Below are positions 26,322 to 34,566 of a stretch of DNA of 64,000 bases, in pieces. The notes beneath the pieces are model-generated. The model was not told where the DNA came from, ran no database searches, and saw nothing but the letters and a program-made list of their open reading frames with translations. The first letter of the stretch is position 1; the number at the start of each line of letters is the position of its first letter. The position numbers were made by a program, and so were the translations under genes. This DNA comes from Pedobacter chinensis (GTDB lineage Bacteria > Bacteroidota > Bacteroidia > Sphingobacteriales > Sphingobacteriaceae): contig NZ_QPKV01000009.1 of NCBI RefSeq assembly GCF_003339865.1, positions 1 to 64,000 of the forward strand, given 5' to 3'.

Positions 26322-27026
26322 ATGAAATTACTTGCCAAATCAACCACTCTCCTATTCATCATCGTTAGTAGCTACATGGCGAAAGCCCAGGAAACAAAGA
26401 ATTTCCCCGTAAAAAATTTTACCAGTATTGGCGTAAGCAGTGGAATAGATTTGTATTTAACTCAAGGTAATAGTGAAGATGTGAGCATCAAATCGGATGC
26501 TGAAACATTGAAAAACATTCTTGTTGAACAAAATGGTGGTAACATCAATATAAAATTTAAAGATGGCATTAACTGGAGTGGTTTATTTAAAAACCGCACT
26601 ATTAAGGCTTATGTAAATTATAAAACATTAAATGCACTAGCTGCATCTGGAGGTTCGGATGTATTTACCCAAAACCAAATGAAAACCGATAAGCTTGCCA
26701 TTCGTTCATCGGGAGGAGCAGATTTAAAAATGAATGTTGTTTGTAACGACATTACCATCCAATCAAGCGGTGGTAGCGATATCGATTTAAAAGGAAAGGC
26801 TACGAATATGAGCATCCAATCGAGCGGAGGTAGTGATATCGATGCTTATGAGTTCATTACAGATTATGCAAAAGTACAGGCATCAGGCGGCTCTGATGTA
26901 CACATATACGTGAATAAAGGTTTAGAGGCCGCAGCAAGTGGCGGTGGAGATGTAAGCTACAAAGGAAGTGCGTCACTGAAAAAAACATCAAATTCCAAAA
27001 GCGGAGATGTTCGTCATGTAAATTAA
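26322..27026 (+). CDS. Secreted GIN-domain protein (DUF2807)
   Basis: A 234-residue protein with a signal peptide (1-22, ending MAKAQ). It has a head-GIN (DUF2807) beta-solenoid: repeated turns such as ASGGSDVFTQ, SSGGADLKM, SSGGSDIDLKG, SSGGSDIDAYE, ASGGSDVHIY and ASGGGDVSY, each shifted by about 20 residues. Such proteins are common, probably periplasmic or outer-membrane-associated, in Bacteroidota; their function is unknown. It is followed by a clear terminator. Confidence 0.92.
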   Translation: MKLLAKSTTLLFIIVSSYMAKAQETKNFPVKNFTSIGVSSGIDLYLTQGNSEDVSIKSDAETLKNILVEQNGGNINIKFKDGINWSGLFKNRTIKAYVNYKTLNALAASGGSDVFTQNQMKTDKLAIRSSGGADLKMNVVCNDITIQSSGGSDIDLKGKATNMSIQSSGGSDIDAYEFITDYAKVQASGGSDVHIYVNKGLEAAASGGGDVSYKGSASLKKTSNSKSGDVRHVN

Positions 27027-27054
27027 GAAATTTTAGTTTAGTTAATGATTAATT

Positions 27055-27090
27055 CGCTGCTTTGTGGATGCAAAGCAGCGTTTTCTTTTA
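27055..27090 (+). terminator. Intrinsic terminator after the GIN-domain gene
   Basis: CGCTGCTTTG (27055-27064) and CAAAGCAGCG (27071-27080) form a perfect 10-bp stem with a 6-base loop, followed by TTTTCTTTT. Confidence 0.9.
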
Positions 27091-27161
27091 GAAAAGATTG
27101 CACAGATAATGGATTACAACAATTTAAGGCTACTGTTAAAAACCTTAAACCTCTTACCTTC

Positions 27162-27575
27162 CTACCTTCTACCTTTCTTATAAGGGTAATAAATAAAGTT
27201 TGCACCTTCCGGAACGATCACGAAAACGCATATAAAATCTTCTGGCTTTTTATAAACTTTTAGAAAGGACTCTTTTTTGTCTTTCCTGATGATTCCTTTT
27301 TCTACAAATTCCTCTAAAGTTGAAGCCTGAATGGTCCAGTCTGTATTCAATTCCTCTTTATTTAAAATCAATTCGCCAATGTTCACCTCATGTTGGTGGG
27401 CAATAAAAATTGGATGGGCAGAAATTCCCTCAACCATAATTTCAATGGCAACCTCTTTAATTGCATCAGCATAAAATTCTAAATCCTTTTCTAAACTTAC
27501 TAAAGGGCTTTCTTGTTTTTTTTGCGGTGCTCCGCTATCTTCCGGCGTTGCGCCTAATAATTCTTCTCTATCCAT
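27162..27575 (-). CDS. Conserved hypothetical protein
   Basis: A 137-residue soluble protein without signal peptide. A disordered N-terminus (first 25 residues, rich in Gly, Pro, Gln) precedes an alpha/beta domain including EVAIEIMVEGISAHPIFIAHQ and FICVFVIVPEGANFIYYPY. No known motif is recognised; it looks like a Bacteroidota-specific family. It lies 72 bases downstream of rlmD on the same strand; the gap is made of AAGGTTTAAGG-like degenerate repeats. Confidence 0.7.
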   Translation of the reverse strand: MDREELLGATPEDSGAPQKKQESPLVSLEKDLEFYADAIKEVAIEIMVEGISAHPIFIAHQHEVNIGELILNKEELNTDWTIQASTLEEFVEKGIIRKDKKESFLKVYKKPEDFICVFVIVPEGANFIYYPYKKGRR

Positions 27576-27647
27576 TTTAAGGTAAAAGGTTTAAGGTAAA
27601 AGGTTTAGGGTGTAGGGTTTAAGGGCATCATCCTTAAGCCTTCAACT

Positions 27648-29060
27648 TTACGCCTTCAACCTTAGTAAAACTACATTCTCTACATGCTGCGTATGCGGGA
27701 ACATATCTACAGGTTTAATGCGCACCACATCATATTTCTCTTTCAACATTTCCAGATCTCTGGCCTGAGTTGCAGCATTACAGCTTACATAAACAATTTT
27801 TTCTGATTCCATTTCCAACAATCGTTGTACCACATCTGCATGCATACCTGCTCTTGGCGGATCAGTGATTACCACATCCGGTTTACCATGTGCAAGAATA
27901 AACTCAGCAGTCAGGATATCCTTCATATCTCCTGCATAGAAAATGGTGTTGTCTATTCCATTTAATGCAGAATTGAATTTCGCATCTTCAATTGCTGTTG
28001 GCACATACTCTATGCCAACAACTTGTTTCACATTTTTAGCCACAAAGTTTGCAATGGTTCCGGCGCCTGTATATAAATCGTAAACCAGTTCATTACCATT
28101 AAGTCCGGCAAAATCTCTGGTGATTTTATATAATTCAAAAGCTTGTTCTGAGTTGGTTTGATAGAAAGATTTCACTCCGATTTTAAACCGGATGCCGTCC
28201 ATCTCTTCAAAAATATGATCACGACCAGCGAAAACATTTACCTCCTGATCAAAAATAGTATCGTTTTTCTTCTGATTAACAATATATAAAAGCGAAGTAA
28301 TTTGTGGGAATTCAGTTTGCAGAAAACTCATCAAACCATCTATCTGACCTTGCTCCGGATAGGCAAACACCACTGCAACCATTACTTCCCCAGTGGTAGA
28401 TGTACGAATGATCAGGTTCCGTAAAACGCCTTCGTGATTCCGTAAATCGTAAAATGACAAGCTGTTTTCCAGTGCAAATTTACGAACAGCATTTCTGATG
28501 GAGTTTGATGGCTCATCCTGTAGGTAGCAATGTTCGATATCCAGAATTTTATCAAAACGCAATGGAACGTGAAAACCCAAAGCATTCATATCAAAATCCT
28601 CATCGCGTTCTACATCGGTTTTTTCCAGCCAGCGTTTATTTGAAAAAGTAAATTCCAGTTTATTGCGGTAATATCTGTTTTTCGCTGAGCCTAAAATAGG
28701 TTCAGTACCAGAAGTATCTATTTTACCAAGGCGCTGCAATGCTGCCTCAACATTTTTTTGCTTAAATTTTAACTGAGAATCGTAACCCATGTGCTGCCAT
28801 TTGCAACCACCACAGGTTCCAAAATGAGGACAAAAAGGATCGGTACGTAAAGCTGATTTTTCATGTAACTGATCAATAACGGCCTCTGCAAAATTCTTTT
28901 TCTTTTTGGTTAACCGAACATCCACAACATCGCCAGGAACAGCCTTGTCAACAAAAATCACTAACTCATCGGCTTTGCCAACGCCTTTCCCTTCTTCTGC
29001 GATATCAATTATATGTACGTTTGGAACTATGGTTACCGTACCTGGTTTTCTTCTACTCAT
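27648..29060 (-). CDS. rlmD: 23S rRNA (uracil-C5)-methyltransferase, RlmD type
   Basis: A 470-residue SAM-dependent enzyme. An N-terminal TRAM domain (to about 65) is followed by the Fe-S cysteine cluster CPHFGTCGGCKW (about 81-92), the SAM site DLYTGAGT (about 330) and the catalytic region TDPPRAG with the nucleophilic Cys in VSCNAAT (about 425). It methylates a uracil of 23S rRNA, position 1939 in E. coli. Bacteroidota often have two RumA-like paralogues, so the target uracil is not certain. Confidence 0.94.
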   Translation of the reverse strand: MSRRKPGTVTIVPNVHIIDIAEEGKGVGKADELVIFVDKAVPGDVVDVRLTKKKKNFAEAVIDQLHEKSALRTDPFCPHFGTCGGCKWQHMGYDSQLKFKQKNVEAALQRLGKIDTSGTEPILGSAKNRYYRNKLEFTFSNKRWLEKTDVERDEDFDMNALGFHVPLRFDKILDIEHCYLQDEPSNSIRNAVRKFALENSLSFYDLRNHEGVLRNLIIRTSTTGEVMVAVVFAYPEQGQIDGLMSFLQTEFPQITSLLYIVNQKKNDTIFDQEVNVFAGRDHIFEEMDGIRFKIGVKSFYQTNSEQAFELYKITRDFAGLNGNELVYDLYTGAGTIANFVAKNVKQVVGIEYVPTAIEDAKFNSALNGIDNTIFYAGDMKDILTAEFILAHGKPDVVITDPPRAGMHADVVQRLLEMESEKIVYVSCNAATQARDLEMLKEKYDVVRIKPVDMFPHTQHVENVVLLRLKA

Positions 29061-29222
29061 TATTTTGCAAAGATAAGGGTAAAAGCTGAAAGACTAAAGC
29101 AGAAAGCCAAATAGTAAAAACCAGGAAGATTAAAGTGAAGGAGACATATGTTTACATCGAAAATTTGAGCAATAGTTTTCCTTTCAGTTATGAAACTGAC
29201 CAGGATTTTTCGATTTTAAAAA

Positions 29223-29333
29223 TTATTTTCCAAAAAATCTAAGTGCGGCTCCCCAAAAGCCATCTAACCAGTTAAATTTTAGGTCAAATTTTTCATCTAC
29301 TTGTACAGAAAACTCTAATATTTCTTTGCTCAT
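29223..29333 (-). CDS. Candidate 36-residue small protein
   Basis: A short minus-strand frame begins MSKEILEFSVQVDEKFD and ends with LDGFWGAALRFFGK and a stop. It has an acidic N-terminus and an aromatic, amphipathic C-terminus, unlike random translation. A degenerate promoter-like TTTG and TATAAATTTTG lie upstream. It sits alone in the 490-base gap between rlmD and the DoxX gene, the rest of which shows nothing. No homology can be claimed. Confidence 0.4.
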   Translation of the reverse strand: MSKEILEFSVQVDEKFDLKFNWLDGFWGAALRFFGK

Positions 29334-29547
29334 GATAAAAAACTTATCTATTTGAACAATAATACAAAATTTATACCGAAAACCGAAACAGTACAAATTA
29401 AGTTTAAGTTAATTTTACATGAATACGTTAAAACTTGTTTGGGTTGATTTTGTTTATGATTTACGATTGATTAACTGCTGATGATTTGATTTTACGATAT
29501 AAATCTGTAACTTAATATATCATTCACATAAAAAATGGAGGTTCATT

Positions 29548-30006
29548 ATGAACGTTATCCGTAAAATTGAACATTGGGGCGATGTTCATCATTCAAAATG
29601 GCTGGATTACCTGCGCATTATCCTGGGGTTAATCATTTTCGGCAAAGGTGTTTCATTTATCAGTGATACTTCTGTATTACAAAACATGATTACGCAAAAC
29701 AATGTATTTGGTTTCTCTGGCATGATGATCAGCGTTGCCATTCATGTTGTTGCTTTTGCACATCTTGTTGGCGGCATTCTAATTACTTTAGGTTTGGTTA
29801 CGCGTTTTGCAGTAGTCATTCAAATCCCGATTTTACTGTTTGCCGTGTTTTTTGTTAACCTTACTCCTGGGTTTTCAGCGCCAAATTCAGAACTGTGGTT
29901 ATCTGTTTTAGTGCTCTTTTTACTGATTATGTTTTGGGTGGTTGGTTCCGGTCCGCTTTCTGTTGATGAAGGTTTAAAACACAAAACCGGTAAGCGATAT
30001 GCTTAA
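29548..30006 (+). CDS. DoxX family membrane protein
   Basis: A 152-residue integral membrane protein with four hydrophobic segments (about 22-38, 56-78, 82-104, 112-134) and the family's AHLVGGILITLGLVTR motif between TM2 and TM3. DoxX proteins are linked to redox or sulfur homeostasis in the membrane; the role here is unknown. A purine-rich TGGAGGT ends about 6 bases before the ATG, a good Shine-Dalgarno site that is unusual for Bacteroidota. Confidence 0.9.
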   Translation: MNVIRKIEHWGDVHHSKWLDYLRIILGLIIFGKGVSFISDTSVLQNMITQNNVFGFSGMMISVAIHVVAFAHLVGGILITLGLVTRFAVVIQIPILLFAVFFVNLTPGFSAPNSELWLSVLVLFLLIMFWVVGSGPLSVDEGLKHKTGKRYA

Positions 30007-30047
30007 ACAAGATTGAATATTCTTAGTATATTTCGCTTTTATAATTA

Positions 30048-30392
30048 ATGATGAAAACGAAAATACTTTTTGTTCTGCTTTTTGCGGGATTGGCAACTTA
30101 CGCACAAAATCAAACAGCTGAATATTTTAAATTAACACGAAATGGTTTTAATGAAAAAAATGCCTATGAAACTAAAGCTTTCGTAGAAAAGTATTTTCGC
30201 GTTCCCGGCAACACGGGTTTCAATGCAAGTATTCATTATGTAGAAAATATCTTAAAAAAAGCTGGTTTTACAGAACAGAAACAAAATGAGTTTGAAGCTC
30301 CGCTAACCTATCGCATTGAAAAGCGACCAATGAAGAACAATACCTGGGAACCTGTAGATGCAAGTATTGATATTTTCAACGTGTATCATTAG
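30048..30392 (+). pseudogene. N-terminal fragment of a secreted M28-type peptidase
   Basis: A 114-residue open frame: signal peptide (about 1-19, ending ATYAQ), then YFKLTRNGFNEKNAYETKAF and LTYRIEKRPMKNNTWEPVDAS, which I recognise as the start of Bacteroidota M28 aminopeptidases of 500 or more residues. The frame ends just after a junction near 30375 where an unrelated gene end begins. The metal-binding catalytic domain is entirely missing. Confidence 0.75.
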
Positions 30393-30457
30393 GCCACATA
30401 GCCTCACATTTAGGAATTTCTCAGGAAACGTTGAGCAGAATTAGAAAACCAAAATGA
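30377..30457 (+). pseudogene. C-terminal fragment of a Crp/Fnr-family regulator
   Basis: In a different frame from the peptidase fragment, the sequence encodes QRVSLGHIASHLGISQE then TLSRIRKPK and a stop. This is the recognition helix and end of the winged helix of Crp/Fnr regulators (family form IASYLGISxETLSRIR). No cyclic-nucleotide domain precedes it. It directly abuts the peptidase fragment, so a deletion fused the two genes. Confidence 0.85.
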
Positions 30458-30459
30458 TT

Positions 30460-30505
30460 TTTTGACTTTTGTCAAAAGTTGGATGATTGCGTGTAACTAG
30501 TTTTG
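30460..30505 (+). promoter_or_regulatory. FNR-like operator and -7 box upstream of the 30526 gene
   Basis: TTTTGAC-TTTT-GTCAAAA (30460-30477) is a perfect 7-bp palindrome with a 4-base spacer, the geometry of FNR-type sites. A -7 box TAGTTTTG follows at 30498-30505, placing the palindrome about 43 bases before the likely start point, a class II activator position. A near-identical arrangement precedes the gene at 32515. Confidence 0.6.
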
Positions 30506-30525
30506 TTTAACTAAAACAAAAATCT

Positions 30526-31971
30526 ATGCAATTAAAATCTAAACTTAACGATCATCCTTTATTAAAATTATTAATTGTTTTATTAATACTGATCAGCTCC
30601 TGTAAAAAGGAATTCTATGTGAACGAGAAGATAAATCCTGAAATGCTTCAGAGAAACCTCACATATAAGAATGGTCCTCAAATAGCAACGGTTAACCTTT
30701 CGCAGTTCAGGGCTAAAATCAATCAAGCTGCATTGGGAACCCTAAAAAAGCAATTTGACATAAGATTCCCCTCAAAGGTTAATGAGGATCGAGCTTCCCG
30801 AAACATATAAGGGATTTACCCTGATTACGGAGAATATACAAATGATTACCAATGGCAGAAACACAAGTTATGTTTTTCCGGTAAAACTCAATAGCGCCAG
30901 GGCCATTACATTTCAAAACCTTACTATTGTCGAGTCTGCAAATGGAATTTCGGCATTTGTTACCTCTTATACGCCAACAAGGGAATGGATCAAAAACTGG
31001 CGAGATGGAAAACCTAGAAAATTCGATGGGGATATAGCCGTTACTCCCTTATATCTGGAAAACGGAAGTATGCCTACTGTTCTGAGCCTCAACACCTCAC
31101 TTAAAAACAAAAAGCTTAACTCCCTTGCCCCCGTTACAAAAACCTCGTTGGCAGCACCCGGATGTACCGAGTATACTTTTTATTACGCCGTAGCCTATCA
31201 ATGCGGTTCGGGAAACCATTGGCCGGGAGATCCAAACTGCACACTTACCGGAGCCGGCGCTGCCGGTTACGCAAATCTTTCCAGCACAACCACAATCTGC
31301 ACAGGCGAGGGCGGCGGCGGTGGCACCACCCCAACACCTGACCCGGATTACAATCCCTGCCCTGAGGCGCCATCCCCGATAGATTTCCGTGGCGTTAGAG
31401 GTGAGCGGCTTGCTGTTGCTGAAGGAACGACGCCATGTGATTTACAACCCTTGCCGCCAGCTCCTATCCTAATGCCGCCCCCACCCGATATCCCAATTGT
31501 AGATATGGAAAAATTTCTAAAATGTTTTGATAAAGTAAGTCTGCAAATCTTACCGTTTATGCAGAAAAAACCACTACATCATCATCAGGGCATGCATTTA
31601 TTGAAATTACACAAGGCAATAACACTATGATTTTTGGATTTTATCCTAAAAACTCCTTTCCAAGTAATATTTCAGGCCCCGGCATAATGGGTGAAAATGG
31701 TGGTCATTATTATAATGGCAAATGGAATTTAGGAAACATTTCAGCAGATAAATTACAACAGATAATTAGTTTATCAATTAATTACTCATTAAGTGATTAT
31801 GGTTTGGCTTACAACAATTGTGCTGATTTTACTTTGGGAATACTCAGTATAGTTGGTATAGCTAACAGTAGTAATGGAATTGACGGACCTAATACTATTC
31901 TTGATTTAATGCCTGCATCCGCAAAAACTAATAGTGGAAACGCCCCACAAAGCCATAGAACTTGTAATTAA
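30526..31971 (+). pseudogene. Twice-frameshifted lipoprotein with a papain-like (NlpC/LRAT-like) C-terminus
   Basis: Three consecutive frames belong to one protein. 30526-30810 gives a lipoprotein signal ending ISSC and a short domain. From about 30785 the sense continues in the +1 frame (to 31630), with TSYVFPVKLNS, a cysteine-containing middle, and a Gly/Thr/Pro-rich linker. From about 31537 it returns to the first frame: ANLTVYAEKT, GHAFIEITQGN, FGFYPKN and NNCADFTLGIL. The His and the NC pair recall permuted papain folds (NlpC/P60, LRAT-like) found in secreted toxins. The two shifts compensate, so 482 codons would result without them. Either a decaying gene or two sequencing errors. Confidence 0.7.
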
Positions 31972-31976
31972 ATATT

Positions 31977-32384
31977 ATGAAATACTTAAAAATAATTTCA
32001 ATAATTTCTTTCCTGCTAATTAATGGATTAGGCGAACATGGCATTCCAAATTTTGCTGGGATATTTCTTTGCTTACATGAATTTTTAACAGATATTATAA
32101 CATTACCGCATACTCACGAAATAGCTTGGGGACTCGGCCTATTTGCCATTTCAGCTATTGGTTGTATTTTAATAATACTTTTCTCAAAAAAATATAGAGA
32201 TCGCTATTTATTGGTATTTTCTTTTATGGTCTTAATAGCAATAGAGATATACTCTTCTGGCATACTTCGCTATAACAAAATAACACTTTGGTTTATATTT
32301 CCTTTTTTAGTTTTTATAGTAAGCTCGGTCGTATTAATATTAAGAAGTTTTAAATCGCAGAGAAAATCAATTCCTGATGTTTAA
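31977..32384 (+). CDS. Small membrane protein, unknown (possible immunity protein)
   Basis: A 135-residue protein with four hydrophobic segments (about 5-22, 50-68, 78-95, 103-122). No family is recognised. It starts 5 bases after the stop of the frameshifted lipoprotein, so the two are co-transcribed; a small membrane protein directly behind a toxin-like gene may be its immunity partner, which is inference only. Confidence 0.65.
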   Translation: MKYLKIISIISFLLINGLGEHGIPNFAGIFLCLHEFLTDIITLPHTHEIAWGLGLFAISAIGCILIILFSKKYRDRYLLVFSFMVLIAIEIYSSGILRYNKITLWFIFPFLVFIVSSVVLILRSFKSQRKSIPDV

Positions 32385-32445
32385 ACAAAATATCATCTAA
32401 ATAACAGGTTAAAAGCTGATGGGTTCTTTCATCAACTTTTTTCTT

Positions 32446-32492
32446 TTTTGACTTTTATCAAAAGCCTGAAGATATAAATATGAATAGATTTG
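32446..32492 (+). promoter_or_regulatory. Second FNR-like operator and -7 box, upstream of the 32515 gene
   Basis: TTTTGAC-TTTT-ATCAAAA (32446-32463) differs from the first operator by one base and is followed by the -7 box TAGATTTG at 32485-32492. Centre-to-box distance (30.5) is within one base of the first site. The sequence after the box, TTTAnCTAAAA, is also shared. Confidence 0.55.
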
Positions 32493-32514
32493 TTTAGCTA
32501 AAAGATAGGTTGGT

Positions 32515-32928
32515 ATGATCTTTAAATTTAACTATTATCGGAGTATCCAATTTCTTTTAATATTACTTCTTATACCGACAACTTATATAGGCATTCCATT
32601 AAATGGTGGAAGAAAAGGCTGGATCTATGTAAATAGTTTGCTTAGAGATTTTTATTCTGATTGGTCTTCATTCTTTGTTAATGAAAACTCCATCCTATTT
32701 ATATCCATTAATTTCTTCATCCTGTTAATAAATATCCTATTATATAGCAGCCCTATTCTGGTTTTCACCAAATATAATAAAATGGGATCAATGTATATTC
32801 CCACTATTTATTTAATACTTACGATTGCTTATTTTCCATTAATGGTCATCCTACTTATCCCATATATTTTTATATGGGCTACTTTATTCATTTATTCAAA
32901 GTATGCGCTAGAAAAGCAAGCTTTTTGA
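32515..32928 (+). CDS. Small membrane protein, unknown
   Basis: A 137-residue protein with four hydrophobic segments (about 10-28, 60-80, 95-112, 113-130). Not recognised. It has its own promoter with an FNR-like operator matching that of the lipoprotein gene, so the two units look co-regulated. Topology resembles the preceding small membrane protein although the sequences differ. Confidence 0.65.
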   Translation: MIFKFNYYRSIQFLLILLLIPTTYIGIPLNGGRKGWIYVNSLLRDFYSDWSSFFVNENSILFISINFFILLINILLYSSPILVFTKYNKMGSMYIPTIYLILTIAYFPLMVILLIPYIFIWATLFIYSKYALEKQAF

Positions 32929-32989
32929 TGCTTATTTTACACCAGCTACTAAAAACTAAATTTTATTTATCTTCGCCAAAAAATATCTA

Positions 32990-33595
32990 ATGAACAAGCT
33001 CTTATTTTCAATACTGTTAATTGTAGCAGGTACTCAATCTGGTTTTTCACAAAGCAAAAGCATCAAAGATCTTTACTGGGATTATTCGCAAATAAGAATG
33101 ACTGATACCCAAAAACCAAAGGCTATTGAGATGGCGGAGGCATTATTTAAAAGATCATCTGAACTTACAAAAACACAATTAGGCAATGTGAGCTACCACC
33201 TGGCAAGACTTTATGAAGAAACAGGCGAAACGGAGAAGGCAATCCCCTACTACGAAGAAGCAATAAAAATTACGCCAGGTTATTACGTTCCTTACCGTGC
33301 CTTAGGCTTTATTTTCTTAAAAAAATGTAATGCCATTGGCAGCAAAATGAATGAGGCGGGGAAATCGAAAGATTTAAAGCTATATGGAGAACTTTACGCA
33401 CAATACAAATTACTTGCGTTTAAGGCTTTACCTAATTTAGAAAAATCGCAGGCTTGTGATCCTGATGATGAAACCAAAACCATCATTACTAATTTATACC
33501 GCAGCCTTAAAGACAATGCATCAATTGTTTCTCTTGATGAAAGGCTAAAGAAAAAAGCAACAGATTGTATTAGTTTGTTGGATGATGAATATTAA
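32990..33595 (+). CDS. Secreted TPR-repeat protein
   Basis: A 201-residue protein with a signal peptide (1-20, ending GFSQ) and at least one clear tetratricopeptide repeat (LGNVSYHLARLYEETGETEKAIPYYEEAIKITPG, described here as about residues 63-97). TPR proteins scaffold protein complexes; the partner is unknown. It is followed directly by repeat cluster A2. Confidence 0.8.
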   Translation: MNKLLFSILLIVAGTQSGFSQSKSIKDLYWDYSQIRMTDTQKPKAIEMAEALFKRSSELTKTQLGNVSYHLARLYEETGETEKAIPYYEEAIKITPGYYVPYRALGFIFLKKCNAIGSKMNEAGKSKDLKLYGELYAQYKLLAFKALPNLEKSQACDPDDETKTIITNLYRSLKDNASIVSLDERLKKKATDCISLLDDEY

Positions 33596-33604
33596 ATGAT
33601 TTTA

Positions 33605-34490
33605 ATAGGATATTAAGGTTCTGAAAAAAGTTTCAGGATAACGGCCGTTCATGTGTGGCGTGTTAAGCGTAATGCCTAGCCATCTCGTCATGCTAAATTT
33701 ATCTCAGCATCTTTCCTGCTATGTTTTCATGCCATTAAGGTTCTGAAACAAGTTCAGAATGACGGCCGTTTATGTATGGTGTGTTAAGCGCTTGGCCTGG
33801 CCACTACGTCATGCTGAACTTGTTTTACAAGTGTAAATATTAATTTTAAAAGGTCTTGTAGTTACTTCGTGGTCAGCATCTTTCCTGCTATGCGTTCATG
33901 CGATTAAGGTCCTGAAACAAGTTCAGGATGACGGCCGTTCATGTATGGCGTGTTAAGCGTAATGCCCTAGCCATCTCGTCATGCTGAACTGTTTCATCAT
34001 CTTTCCTGCCGTACGTTCACGCCATTAAGTTCCTGAAACAAACGGCGCAGCCCTCTTGAATACCAATAAAAACTTAAAAACAAATGAAAAATTCAGGATG
34101 ACGGCCGTTCATGTATGGTGTTTTAAACGCCTCGCCAAGCCACCACGTCATGCTGAATTTATTTCAGCATCTTTCCTGCTATGCGTTCATGCTATTAAGG
34201 TTCTGAAACAAACGGCGCAGCCCTCTTGAATACCAATAAAAACTTAAAAACAAATGAAAAATTCAGGATGACGACCGTTCGTATATGGTGTGTTAAGCAT
34301 GATGGCTAACCGCCGCGTTCTGCTGAACTGTTTCATCATCTTCCCTGCCGTACGTTCACGCCATTAAAGCCCTGAAACAAACGGCGCAGCCCTCTTGAAT
34401 ACCAATAAAAACTTAAAAACAAATGAAAAATTCAGGATGACGACCGTTCGTATATGGTGTGTTAAGCATGATGGCTAACCGGTACGTTTC
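33605..34490. repeat. Repeat family A, cluster 2, with nested insertions
   Basis: About seven degenerate units of family A. Each has GTCATGCTGAACTTGTTTC and, 50-70 bases on, CTGAAACAAGTTCAGGATG, forming a hairpin. Three units (near 34043, 34213 and 34382, spaced 170 and 169 bases) carry the same 55-60-base insertion beginning CGGCGCAGCCCTCTTG in the second arm. Another unit near 33830 carries a different insertion in its first arm. No gene is seen in the 33596-34566 gap. Confidence 0.88.
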
Positions 34491-34512
34491 ATATTTAGTG
34501 TCAAGCGCTAAA

Positions 34513-34557
34513 ACTTACGAAGTTTCTCCGAATTAGCGGCTTTAAAACTTCGTAAGT
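34513..34557 (-). terminator. Hairpin downstream of the serine hydrolase gene
   Basis: ACTTACGAAGTTT (34513-34525) and AAACTTCGTAAGT (34545-34557) are perfect 13-base inverse complements with a 19-base loop, 9 bases beyond the stop of the leftward gene. On the minus strand it is followed by TTTTAG, a weak T-tract. Probable terminator; it may also be a dispersed repeat. Confidence 0.55.
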
Positions 34558-34566
34558 CAGTTCAAA

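Noticed and set aside
27045..27263. 72-residue plus-strand frame after the GIN-domain gene
   Set aside because: It starts inside the terminator hairpin and runs through the 3' end of a better-supported minus-strand gene.
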